Assembly (NCBI GenBank): GCA_964591255.1 | Contig: CAZQAA010000128.1 | Coordinates: 1-6,782, forward strand | DNA length: 6,782 bases | Direction of reading: 5' to 3' | Source of the DNA: CAZQAA01 sp964591255 | GTDB lineage: Bacteria > Desulfobacterota > DSM-4660 > Desulfatiglandales > Desulfatiglandaceae | Shown: positions 1 through 6,342 of the stretch, one piece after another | How the letters are laid out: each line of letters opens with the position of its first letter | Position numbering within the stretch: position 1 is the stretch's first letter | Program-made: the position numbers and the translations under genes | The notes under the pieces: model-generated | What the model saw: only the letters and a program-made list of their open reading frames with translations | What the model was told of the DNA's origin: nothing | Databases searched by the model: none

Positions 1-139
1 GAGATATAATTTCTATTATGGCCTGTTCCGCGATATTCCAGTGAGGCCTTTGACCGGAATTCATGGAGAGCAATAGGAAGCAGATCCCGGTAAACAAGAT
101 CCACGGCCAGAGTCTACCGAAACGGATTGAATTCTTCAA
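1..139 (-). CDS. mreC: Rod shape-determining protein MreC, N-terminal fragment (cut by window edge)
   Basis: MreC is a bitopic inner-membrane protein whose periplasmic part links the MreB cytoskeleton to the cell-wall elongation machinery. Only the first 46 codons are in the window. They encode a short basic N-terminus (MKNSIRFGR), one hydrophobic transmembrane segment at about residues 10-25 (LWPWILFTGICFLLLS), and the start of the periplasmic part (QRPHWNIAEQAIIEIIS), which suits the MreC layout. Placement directly downstream of mreB on the same strand is the strongest argument, since mreB-mreC order is widely conserved. The start is TTG at 139-137. An in-frame TAG lies two codons upstream, and the next in-frame ATG comes only after the transmembrane segment, so TTG is nearly forced. 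Only a poor G-rich ribosome binding site (GGGGTGTGG) precedes it. The similarity is recognised by eye over a short stretch; the context raises confidence. Confidence 0.72.
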   Translation of the reverse strand, partial: MKNSIRFGRLWPWILFTGICFLLLSMNSGQRPHWNIAEQAIIEIIS

Positions 140-261
140 CGACTACACCACACCCCGATTTTGTCTTGCCTTTAATATTACTATGATTTTAGCCACTCGA
201 GATAAATGTGGCACAACATATTGCATGATATTAGATACCGGAAAGAGTTAGGGAGACAAGC

Positions 262-1299
262 CTACCATTTGGTTGCAACGTCCTTCAGGATCGAGATATT
301 GTCAAGGGCTTTTCCTGTTCCCAGCACCACTGTTGTTAAAGGGTTTTCAGTGACGGTTATGGGCAGCTTTGTCTCCTCCCTCAGGAGTATGTCAATATTC
401 TTGAGTAGCGAGCCTCCTCCGGTCAGTACGATCCCTTTATCCACGATATCCGCTGCGAGTTCGGGAGGTGTCTGCTCCAAGGCGACCCGCACGGCTTCAA
501 TAATTGCATTTACCTGGTCGGAAATGGCATTTCTTACCTCTTCTGAATCTATGGTCAGGATCTTGGGTATTCCGCTGACAAGGTCTCTTCCCTTGACCTC
601 GATGGATTCTATTTTATCCGTGGGATAGGCATTGCCTATACTGGTCTTTATGAGTTCTGCTGTCCCTATCCCTATCAGGAGATTGTATGTCCTTTTTATA
701 TGTTGCAGTATCGCCTCATCCATTTTATCCCCGCCGATCCTGACGGACTTGCTGTAGACAATGCCTGCAAGGGATATCACTGCCACCTCAGTGGTTCCTC
801 CTCCAATATCGACCACCATGTTACTCGTTGGTTCTGTTATGGGCAGCCCCGCACCTATGGCAGCGGCCATAGGCTCCTCTATCAGAAACACCTCCCTGGC
901 CCCTGCTGACTCTGCGGACTCCCGAACAGCCCTTTTCTCAATCTGGGTGATCCCGCTGGGAACGCATATAATTATCCTGGGCCGTACAAGCGCCTTTCGA
1001 TTATGTACTTTTCTTATAAAATGCCGGAGCATTGCCTCTGTGATATCAAAATCCGCTATCACACCATCTTTCATTGGGCGGATGGCCACTATATTACCGG
1101 GAGTCCGGCCCAACATCATCTTGGCCTCTTTGCCCACAGCGAGTACCTTGTTTATACCCTTGCTCTCCTTCCTGACGGCAACCACCGATGGTTCGCTCAA
1201 GACAATTCCTTTTCCCTTCATGTAAACCAGGGTATTAGCAGTACCGAGATCTATGGCCAGGTCATTGGAAAATAAGCCGAAAATTGGATCAAGAAACAT
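262..1299 (-). CDS. mreB: Rod shape-determining protein MreB (bacterial actin homologue)
   Basis: MreB is an actin-fold ATPase that polymerises on the inner face of the cytoplasmic membrane and directs lateral peptidoglycan synthesis with MreC, MreD, RodA and PBP2. The 345-aa product has the normal family length and all the actin-superfamily nucleotide motifs: phosphate-1 DLGTANTLVY (residues 17-26), FLIEEPMAAAIGAG (138-151), phosphate-2 DIGGGTTEVAV (164-174) and the adenosine motif TGGGSLL (293-299). The N-terminus MFLDPIFGLFSNDLAIDLG is typical, with a short hydrophobic membrane-contact segment. I chose the ATG at 1299 because AAAGGAG (1312-1306) sits 6 nt upstream. An in-frame upstream start at 1329 would add a non-conserved MVLLFRKEKK. 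A hairpin precedes the ribosome binding site. The gene is divergent from rpmH and followed by mreC after a 122-base gap. No key residue appears to be missing. Confidence 0.98.
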   Translation of the reverse strand: MFLDPIFGLFSNDLAIDLGTANTLVYMKGKGIVLSEPSVVAVRKESKGINKVLAVGKEAKMMLGRTPGNIVAIRPMKDGVIADFDITEAMLRHFIRKVHNRKALVRPRIIICVPSGITQIEKRAVRESAESAGAREVFLIEEPMAAAIGAGLPITEPTSNMVVDIGGGTTEVAVISLAGIVYSKSVRIGGDKMDEAILQHIKRTYNLLIGIGTAELIKTSIGNAYPTDKIESIEVKGRDLVSGIPKILTIDSEEVRNAISDQVNAIIEAVRVALEQTPPELAADIVDKGIVLTGGGSLLKNIDILLREETKLPITVTENPLTTVVLGTGKALDNISILKDVATKW

Positions 1300-1321
1300 T
1301 TTCTTCTCCTTTCTGAATAGA

Positions 1322-1346
1322 AGTACCACAAAGGTCTTGTAGTACT
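1322..1346 (-). promoter_or_regulatory. Stem-loop in the mreB 5' leader, next to the ribosome binding site
   Basis: Read as mreB-strand RNA, AGUACUACAA (1346-1337) pairs with UUGUGGUACU (1331-1322) in a continuous 10-bp stem closed by the 5-nt loop GACCU. One pair is U·G, so the stem is unbroken only on the mreB strand; as plus-strand RNA the same position is an A·C mismatch. The stem ends 9 nt before the mreB Shine-Dalgarno sequence. The bases CCUUU of the loop and 3' arm (1334-1330) are complementary to AAAGG of that Shine-Dalgarno (1312-1308), so a second, sequestering pairing is possible. The pairing is seen in the sequence; any regulatory role is inference. There is no U-run after it, so it is not an intrinsic terminator. 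Confidence 0.45.
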
Positions 1347-1399
1347 ATGTAAATCCACCGGATTAGCCAGACAAAATTGGGGAACGCGACAATGCTGCC

Positions 1400-1428
1400 T
1401 TGACAAATATCCTGACCGATGATTAAAT
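1400..1428 (+). promoter_or_regulatory. Candidate sigma-70-type promoter for the rpmH operon
   Basis: A perfect -35 hexamer TTGACA (1400-1405) is followed after exactly 17 nt by TTAAAT (1423-1428), which matches four of six bases of the -10 consensus. Transcription would start near 1435 and give a leader of about 180 nt before rpmH. A second, weaker candidate lies nearer the gene: TTGGTA (1541-1546), an 18-nt spacer and TAAAAT (1565-1570). The long AT-rich stretch makes chance -10 matches likely, so the first candidate is preferred for its -35 box. Confidence 0.45.
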
Positions 1429-1561
1429 AACAAAATTGAAGTATGCAAGCATCTGGATAAACGAATGTTGTTTGTAAAGGTTTATCTGTCGGGCAAGTAT
1501 AGTATTGTAACAGATTGGCATGGCCTGGCGACAGTTTGTATTGGTAAAAATTTTGAAACAT

Positions 1562-1592
1562 AATTAAAATATATTAACTAAATTAAAATATA
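1562..1592 (+). repeat. Two 12-bp direct repeats in the AT-rich rpmH leader
   Basis: AATTAAAATATA occurs at 1562-1573 and again at 1581-1592, a period of 19 nt, directly before the rpmH Shine-Dalgarno AAAGGAG (1597-1603). The segment is nearly pure A/T, so a chance repeat is quite possible. It may simply be an unstructured, ribosome-accessible leader for a highly expressed ribosomal protein gene. Confidence 0.5.
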
Positions 1593-1615
1593 AAATAAAG
1601 GAGTTTTACAGAATC

Positions 1616-1750
1616 ATGAAAAGAACCTATCAACCCAGCAATATCAAAAGGGCGCGGACCCATGGTTTCAGGGCCAGGATGCGGACGAAAGGCGGTGTAA
1701 GCGTCTTAAGGCGTAGAAGGGCAAAGGGACGGAAACGCTTAACCGTATGA
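1616..1750 (+). CDS. rpmH: 50S ribosomal protein L34
   Basis: This encodes bL34, one of the smallest proteins of the large ribosomal subunit, which binds 23S rRNA. The 44-aa product MKRTYQPSNIKRARTHGFRA... ending RRRAKGRKRLTV has the usual family length and is recognisable nearly end to end: the KRTYQPS start, the HGFRARM centre, and a C-terminal tail rich in Arg and Lys. The start is ATG 1616, with AAAGGAG at 1597-1603; the 12-nt spacing is rather long. It is the first gene of the plus-strand cluster and stands immediately before rnpA, the near-universal bacterial order. In many bacteria dnaA lies on the other side of rpmH; here that position is taken by divergent mreB. Confidence 0.98.
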   Translation: MKRTYQPSNIKRARTHGFRARMRTKGGVSVLRRRRAKGRKRLTV

Positions 1751-1787
1751 TTATGCCTGTTAAACTCACAAGTTGCGCCAAAATTTG

Positions 1788-2141
1788 ATGGGAAATTTTT
1801 CGTTCCCCAAGTGCGAAAGATTATTGAATAGAACGGAATTTGTCAATCTAAATCGGTCGGGGAAACGTCTTCATACAAAGCATTTTACCATTATTTTCAA
1901 GCAGAACGGGTTGAGTATTACGCGTTTGGGGCTTACCGTGAGCAGAAAGGTGGGCAAGGCAGTCAGAAGGAACAGGGTGAAACGGCTGATAAGAGAATTT
2001 TTCAGACTCAACAGATCAGATATTCCTCAAGGATACGATATTGTTATTATTGCAAAAAAGGATGCCGACCATCTTACTTTCCGAGAAACTGAAACAGAAC
2101 TGGCAGAAATCATACTTCATAATAAGAAGTTTTGTATATAA
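1788..2141 (+). CDS. rnpA: Ribonuclease P protein component
   Basis: RnpA is the small basic protein that binds the catalytic RNase P RNA and helps it remove the 5' leader from precursor tRNAs. The 117-aa product has the normal length and family signatures: N-terminal FPKCERLLNRTEF, the segment GLTVSRKVGKAVRRNR and the conserved RNA-binding motif RNRVKRLIREFFR at about residues 61-73, followed by GYDIVIIAKKDA. The start is ATG 1788, which yields MGNFSFPKCERLL, close to the usual MxxFPKxxRL start. A TTG at 1773 would add five residues. Neither start has a clear Shine-Dalgarno sequence; an in-frame stop at 1761-1763 limits the possibilities. The gene lies 37 nt after rpmH, so it may depend on coupled or low-level translation. 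Its 3' end overlaps yidD. Confidence 0.96.
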   Translation: MGNFSFPKCERLLNRTEFVNLNRSGKRLHTKHFTIIFKQNGLSITRLGLTVSRKVGKAVRRNRVKRLIREFFRLNRSDIPQGYDIVIIAKKDADHLTFRETETELAEIILHNKKFCI

Positions 2142-2352
2142 GCTCAGATACATACCTGTCTTGTTGATAGTCTTATATCAGGGGCTTATCTCTCCTTTTT
2201 TGCCCCGGTGCTGCCGTTTTTCCCCTACCTGTTCTGCCTATGCCCGACATGCATTCAAGAAATATGGTATTATAAAGGGTGGATTTTTGGCCATAGTCAG
2301 GGTACTCAAGTGCCACCCATTTCATCCCGGCGGATATGACCCTCTTGTATGA
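2041..2352 (+). CDS. yidD: Membrane protein insertion efficiency factor YidD
   Basis: YidD is a small membrane-associated protein that assists YidC/Sec-dependent insertion of inner-membrane proteins. The family core is clear: an N-terminal amphipathic or hydrophobic stretch (RYIPVLLIVLYQGLISPFLP), the cysteine motif CCRFSPTCSAYA, the KYGIIKGGFLAIVRVLKCHPFHPGGYDP segment and a short C-terminus. The start is uncertain. The conserved core (about 70 aa) has no start codon at its usual position, so the frame must open inside rnpA or skip part of the helix. TTG 2041 has AAGGA (2029-2033) at 7-nt spacing and gives 103 aa. ATG 2062 gives 96 aa but has no usable ribosome binding site. TTG 2161 would remove part of the helix. 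The overlap with rnpA is about 100 nt. The identity is secure; the N-terminus is not. Confidence 0.92.
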   Translation: MLLLQKRMPTILLSEKLKQNWQKSYFIIRSFVYKLRYIPVLLIVLYQGLISPFLPRCCRFSPTCSAYARHAFKKYGIIKGGFLAIVRVLKCHPFHPGGYDPLV

Positions 2353-2507
2353 CAAGCTCTTACATGTTGTTTGCTCAATGCCAAATATCCGGTGTAAAAC
2401 TCAGGTATGGTATGGATTTCAGTTGCCAATAAAAGAAGGAGGCAAGAGGTTTTTCCGGCGAGACTTTATTTCTGCTAAGTATTGAGCCGAGACCATGAGA
2501 TTAGTTG

Positions 2508-4181
2508 ATGGAAAATAGAACCATTTTAGCGTTTGTTTTATCTTTTTTAGTGCTTATTGGATGGTCCGTGTTATTTGGGCCAAAACAAGAACATGCACCT
2601 GAAAACGTGACAAATACGAATAAACAGGTGGAGGAAGGTCTGCCGGATGTCCAGCATCCGTCCAATATATCCCATAACGACCTGTCTCAGGGATCAGCAG
2701 GGGATGGTTTTGGGCCAGAAGTGGAGGAAAGGGAGGTCAGGGTGGATACTCCCCTTTACATAGCATGTTTTACCAATGTGGGCCCTGCCCTTAAGAGCTT
2801 TAAACTAAAGCAATACCGCCAGGATGTTGATCCCGACTCTCCAATGGTAGAACTCTTTGCCCATAAAAAGGGCCGGGACGACTTTCTTTATGTCAGTTTT
2901 GACAATACTGCCGCCGCAACAGGAGGGATGGAAGGTGGAAGGCTGATCTGTGACGTGGATACAACGGGTGTTACTCTCCATAAAGGGGATTCTCCAAAAG
3001 TCCTTGTTTTCCGTGCTGTCACGAAAAATGGGCTAATGATCAGGCAGACCTACCGCTTTTATCCCGACCGGTACAAGATCGATCTTACCATAGATGTAGC
3101 CAATTCATCAGATCAACCGGCACGGGGGACCTTCAGGGCTGATGTGAAGGTGTTTCCTCCAGCTAAAAAGAAGGGGTATTACTCTTATGTGGGACTTGTA
3201 GGCATGCTGGATGACAAGCTGGAAAAGATAAAGACAGGAAAGAAGTCGGACCAAAAGGTCTTCAAAGGGCGGATCGACTGGATTGCATACGAGGACGCCT
3301 ACTTTATCTCTGCGGTTATTCCGGAAAAGAAGGTTCCGGGAATCTTTAAGGGGGCCATGTTGTCCACTGGGTTGTTGGAGGGCAGCTATATAGGACAATA
3401 TACGACCATTGAGCCTGAAGACCGGCTTTCATCATCCTATACCCTGTATCTCGGGCCGCGGGACCTGGAAATCTTGAAACGGCTTGGAAAAGGTCTGGAT
3501 CGGGCAGTGAATTTCGGCTGGACGGACATTATTGCGAGGCCGCTGCTCTATACACTCCGTTTTTTTAACCGATATGTGAATAATTACGGCATTTCCATTA
3601 TACTGCTTACGGTCCTTGTGAAAATCATCTTTTGGCCTCTTACCCGCAAGAGTTACCAGTCTATGAAACAGATGCAGAAGCTTCAGCCCATGATGGCCAG
3701 GATCAGGGAAAAGTATAAAGATAACAGGGAACAACTGAACAGGGAGATGATGGCCCTTTACAAGACCTACAAGGTGAACCCCCTGGGAGGATGTCTCCCA
3801 ATGATCATCCAGATCCCGGTATTTTTTGCCCTTTTCAGAATCTTAGGGAGCGCAATAGAGCTCCGGCACGCACCTTTTATGTTCTGGATAAATGACCTGT
3901 CTGCCCCTGACCGGCTGTTCAATTTTGCCTTCAAGATCCCCTTCATGTCTCCGCCATATGGAATACCCGTGCTTACCCTGCTGATGGGCGCCTCCATGTT
4001 TATTCAGCAGAAAATGACACCGACTCCCGGAGATCCCACCCAGGCCAAGTTGATGATGTTTTTACCTGTAATCTTCACCTTCATGTTTATTAACTTTCCC
4101 TCGGGACTGGTCCTGTACTGGTTGGTCAATAACATTCTTTCTATAGGTCAGCAGTACCAAATACAAAAGAGATCTGCTTAG
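2508..4181 (+). CDS. yidC: Membrane protein insertase YidC (Oxa1/YidC family, Gram-negative type)
   Basis: YidC inserts and folds inner-membrane proteins, alone or with SecYEG. The 557-aa length matches the Gram-negative form. An N-terminal transmembrane helix (about residues 5-24) is followed by a large periplasmic domain (about 60-340, opening EREVRVDTPLYIACFTNVGPALKSF in style) and the conserved five-helix core. Core landmarks are YGISIILLTVLVKIIFWPLT (from about 360), a basic coiled loop KQMQKLQPMMARIREKY, NPLGGCLPM (from about 424), GIPVLTLLMG (from about 485), and FPSG (530-533) in the last helix. The positive charge in the hydrophilic groove, Arg366 in E. coli YidC, aligns with Lys372 here. 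The start is ATG 2508, preceded by TTG and an in-frame TAG at 2502-2504, so little choice exists; the ribosome binding site is weak. The gene sits between yidD and jag, the common order. Confidence 0.98.
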   Translation: MENRTILAFVLSFLVLIGWSVLFGPKQEHAPENVTNTNKQVEEGLPDVQHPSNISHNDLSQGSAGDGFGPEVEEREVRVDTPLYIACFTNVGPALKSFKLKQYRQDVDPDSPMVELFAHKKGRDDFLYVSFDNTAAATGGMEGGRLICDVDTTGVTLHKGDSPKVLVFRAVTKNGLMIRQTYRFYPDRYKIDLTIDVANSSDQPARGTFRADVKVFPPAKKKGYYSYVGLVGMLDDKLEKIKTGKKSDQKVFKGRIDWIAYEDAYFISAVIPEKKVPGIFKGAMLSTGLLEGSYIGQYTTIEPEDRLSSSYTLYLGPRDLEILKRLGKGLDRAVNFGWTDIIARPLLYTLRFFNRYVNNYGISIILLTVLVKIIFWPLTRKSYQSMKQMQKLQPMMARIREKYKDNREQLNREMMALYKTYKVNPLGGCLPMIIQIPVFFALFRILGSAIELRHAPFMFWINDLSAPDRLFNFAFKIPFMSPPYGIPVLTLLMGASMFIQQKMTPTPGDPTQAKLMMFLPVIFTFMFINFPSGLVLYWLVNNILSIGQQYQIQKRSA

Positions 4182-4198
4182 CGTTTGGAGGATAATTT

Positions 4199-4858
4199 AT
4201 GGAGAGTTTCGAATTTCAAGGAAAAAATATTGAGGACGCCATTGAAAATGCCTGTCGCGAACTTAATATCCCAAAAGATGCAATGGGGATAGAAGTCATT
4301 GAACCCGGGTCTGCCGGGATTTTCGGCCTTATGGGCGGAAGAAAGACGAAAATAAGGGTTACTATCAATAAGGACGATAATGAGGATTTCGAGTCAGTTG
4401 AGGCCCAGGATGGTGTGGCCGTTGCCAGGGACGTCCTGGAGAATATCCTGCGCCTGATTCCCATGGAGGGGACCCATATCCAGGCGGAACAGAATGACGG
4501 AACCATAAAACTCAGGATTGAAGGCGACAAGTCCGGCCTGCTGATCGGGAAGAGGGGCAAGACCCTGGACGCCCTGCAATTTATCGTGAACAAGATCGTG
4601 AATAGATCTCTGGGAAAAAGGGCCAAAGTGTTGGTAGACTCTGAGAACTACCGTGAAAGGAGACGGGACTATCTGGTCCAGCTGGCCATGAAACTGGGTG
4701 ACAAGGCAAGACGGATCATGAGGCCTGTATCCACGGAACTCCTCAATCCCAACGAGCGGAGGATTGTCCATCTGGCCCTGAAAGACGAGGAGGGCTTGGA
4801 AACAAAAAGCCGCGGGGAGGGACACCTGAAGAAGGTGCTCATTATCCCCAAGAGATAG
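4199..4858 (+). CDS. jag: RNA-binding protein Jag/KhpB (Jag-N, KH and R3H domains)
   Basis: Jag (also called KhpB or EloR) is a cytoplasmic RNA-binding protein; in streptococci it is linked to control of cell elongation together with KhpA. The 219-aa product shows all three family domains: Jag-N at about residues 1-55 (MESFEFQGKNIEDAIENACRE, GIFGLMGGRKTKIRV), a KH domain at about 77-147 with the GxxG loop GKRG at 117-120, and an R3H domain at about 150-216 with the R-x3-H signature at Arg187 and His191 (NPNERRIVH). The start is ATG 4199 with GGAGG (4187-4191) 7 nt upstream. It follows yidC by 17 nt and is probably co-transcribed. Being near MreB is suggestive given the elongation link, but that is inference from other species. 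Confidence 0.96.
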   Translation: MESFEFQGKNIEDAIENACRELNIPKDAMGIEVIEPGSAGIFGLMGGRKTKIRVTINKDDNEDFESVEAQDGVAVARDVLENILRLIPMEGTHIQAEQNDGTIKLRIEGDKSGLLIGKRGKTLDALQFIVNKIVNRSLGKRAKVLVDSENYRERRRDYLVQLAMKLGDKARRIMRPVSTELLNPNERRIVHLALKDEEGLETKSRGEGHLKKVLIIPKR

Positions 4859-4906
4859 GATACTGTTTTCCTTTTTTATCCTTGAAGGCGATATGGGGTG
4901 GGGGCC

Positions 4907-6328
4907 ATGTTCCGCGAACAAGGCAAGACAGCCGATGGAGAAAGATATACAGGGAATGATACCATCGCAGCCATATCCACGGCCGTGGGCCAGGCCGGTA
5001 TAGGGATCATACGCATAAGCGGCCCGCTTTCTCTGCAGATTGCCCTCAAGATCTTCAAACCCAAAAGGCCTGTAAAAGACCTGCAGACCCATCATCTCTA
5101 TCTGGGTCATCTCTACGATCCCAAGACAGGTGTGGCGATTGATGAGGTCCTCCTGTCATATATGAAGGCCCCCAGTTCCTACACCCGTGAAGACGTGGTG
5201 GAGATAAATTCCCACAGCGGTTATCTCCTGCTTTCAAAGATCCTTGGGATTGTTATTGCTCAGGGAGCGAGACTCGCCAGGCCGGGAGAATTCACCTTGC
5301 GGGCCTTTCTTAACGGGAGGATCGATCTCACCCAGGGAGAGGCGGTGATTGACCTGATCAATTCCCAATCAGAAAGGGGTCTGCATATGGCCTCCCGGCA
5401 GATAGCAGGATCGTTCAGGGAGAAGATCGGGGAGTTGAGGCAAAGTGCCGTGGATATCCTGGGAAACATGGAAGTGGCCATCGATTTTCCTGAAGAGGAA
5501 GCGGCGATCATGTCCAGGAAAGATGCCGCGGACAGTATCATAAATAGGCTGGTACGGCCGGTGGAAGAGCTGCTGAAGAACCACGAGAGCAGGAGGATGT
5601 GGGTGGACGGGATCAATACGGTTATCGTGGGACGCGTAAATGCCGGCAAGTCCAGTCTCTTAAATCGGATCCTGGATGAGGAACGGGCCATTGTGGCTCC
5701 CCTTCCCGGTACCACCAGGGATATCATCGATTCCACGGTCAGCATAGAAGGTCTTCCTCTCCGTTTGATGGATACCGCGGGCCTGAGGGAGGCAAGGGAT
5801 GAGGTGGAGAGAATCGGGGTGCGCCTTACTTCTCAAAAACTGGATGAGGCCGATTTCCTGCTGGTGGTTATTGACCAGAGCCGGCGCCTGAATCAGGATG
5901 ATCTGAGGATTATGGACCAGTGTAAGGGAAAAAGGTGTCTTGTTGTTATTAATAAGATCGATCTTGCTCCCATGCTCACCCATGATGAACAGGAGAGGGT
6001 CTTTGCCGGGTTTCCCATTGCCAGGATATCGGCACTTACAGGGGAGGGGCTTGATGAGCTTAAGAAAAGGATGGTGGGCTGTCTGCTTGAAAGTGATCTG
6101 GATATGACCTCATCTCATATGGTTCCCAACATGAGACACAGGGAGGCCCTGGAGGGTGCTGCCCGTTTTTTCAGGGATGCGGCAGAGAGCGTAAGGGCAG
6201 AAAAACCTATGGAGATTGCCGCCTTTGAACTGAAAAGCGGTCTTGATGCCCTGGGAGAGATCACCGGCGAGACGGCAGGCGAAGATGTGCTGGATAGCAT
6301 ATTCAGCCGGTTCTGCCTGGGAAAATAG
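4907..6328 (+). CDS. mnmE: tRNA modification GTPase MnmE (TrmE)
   Basis: MnmE works with MnmG to install the aminomethyl or carboxymethylaminomethyl group at C5 of wobble uridine 34 in certain tRNAs, using a folate one-carbon unit and K+-stimulated GTP hydrolysis. Residue numbers are for the 473-aa form. The N-terminal folate-binding/dimerisation domain starts at NDTIAAISTAVGQAGIGIIRISG (about 17). The inserted G domain has G1 GRVNAGKS (242-249; Asn245 is the K+-loop position), TTRD (269-272), DTAG (289-292), NKID (349-352) and SALTGEG. The helical C-terminus ends FCLGK, with Cys470 matching the conserved C-terminal Cys of the family. ATG 4907 is preceded by GGTGG at 5-nt spacing; GTG 4898 would add three residues. 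About 16 residues before the conserved start form a non-conserved extension. The usual partner mnmG is not adjacent. Confidence 0.98.
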   Translation: MFREQGKTADGERYTGNDTIAAISTAVGQAGIGIIRISGPLSLQIALKIFKPKRPVKDLQTHHLYLGHLYDPKTGVAIDEVLLSYMKAPSSYTREDVVEINSHSGYLLLSKILGIVIAQGARLARPGEFTLRAFLNGRIDLTQGEAVIDLINSQSERGLHMASRQIAGSFREKIGELRQSAVDILGNMEVAIDFPEEEAAIMSRKDAADSIINRLVRPVEELLKNHESRRMWVDGINTVIVGRVNAGKSSLLNRILDEERAIVAPLPGTTRDIIDSTVSIEGLPLRLMDTAGLREARDEVERIGVRLTSQKLDEADFLLVVIDQSRRLNQDDLRIMDQCKGKRCLVVINKIDLAPMLTHDEQERVFAGFPIARISALTGEGLDELKKRMVGCLLESDLDMTSSHMVPNMRHREALEGAARFFRDAAESVRAEKPMEIAAFELKSGLDALGEITGETAGEDVLDSIFSRFCLGK

Positions 6329-6342
6329 GAGGGACGGGTATT

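Larger units (their letters stand above)
1300..1615. other. Divergent intergenic region between mreB and rpmH
   Basis: This 316-base gap separates the minus-strand mreB from the plus-strand rpmH and must carry the promoters for both directions. From left to right it holds the mreB ribosome binding site (1306-1312), a stem-loop in the mreB leader (1322-1346), a plus-strand promoter candidate (1400-1428), and a stretch at about 1545-1599 with only four or so G/C bases, ending in the rpmH ribosome binding site. The 9-mer ACAAAATTG occurs at 1371-1379 and 1430-1438, on either side of the promoter candidate. A weak 6-bp inverted repeat, CTGTCG (1486-1491) and CGACAG (1529-1534), lies in the presumed rpmH leader. 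I see no convincing mreB promoter and no protein-coding signal here. Confidence 0.8.

Noticed and set aside
63..251. 62-codon plus-strand frame at the left edge
   Set aside because: It lies antisense to mreC and the mreB-mreC gap, has no ribosome binding site and no recognisable protein character; the minus-strand frame explains the region better.
206..1275. Several long plus-strand frames antisense to mreB
   Set aside because: They are shadows of the mreB codon pattern; mreB on the minus strand has every expected family motif.
1452..1460. DnaA-box-like site (TTATCCAGA on the minus strand), with rpmH nearby as at many replication origins
   Set aside because: A single site with one mismatch, no cluster of boxes and no dnaA in the window; not enough to call an origin.
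1486..1534. Six-bp inverted repeat CTGTCG/CGACAG in the presumed rpmH leader
   Set aside because: The arms do not extend and enclose a 37-nt loop; too weak to call a structured regulator or riboswitch.
2364..2432. 22-codon ORF between yidD and yidC
   Set aside because: No ribosome binding site and no recognisable features; chance ORFs of this size are common.
4394..5110. 238-codon minus-strand frame spanning jag and mnmE
   Set aside because: It is antisense to two well-supported genes, its residues show no coherent domain, and it crosses the boundary between them.
5260..5745. 161-codon minus-strand frame inside mnmE
   Set aside because: It is antisense to the conserved MnmE core, including the GTPase P-loop region, and is low-complexity rich in Ser and Leu as expected of a shadow frame.
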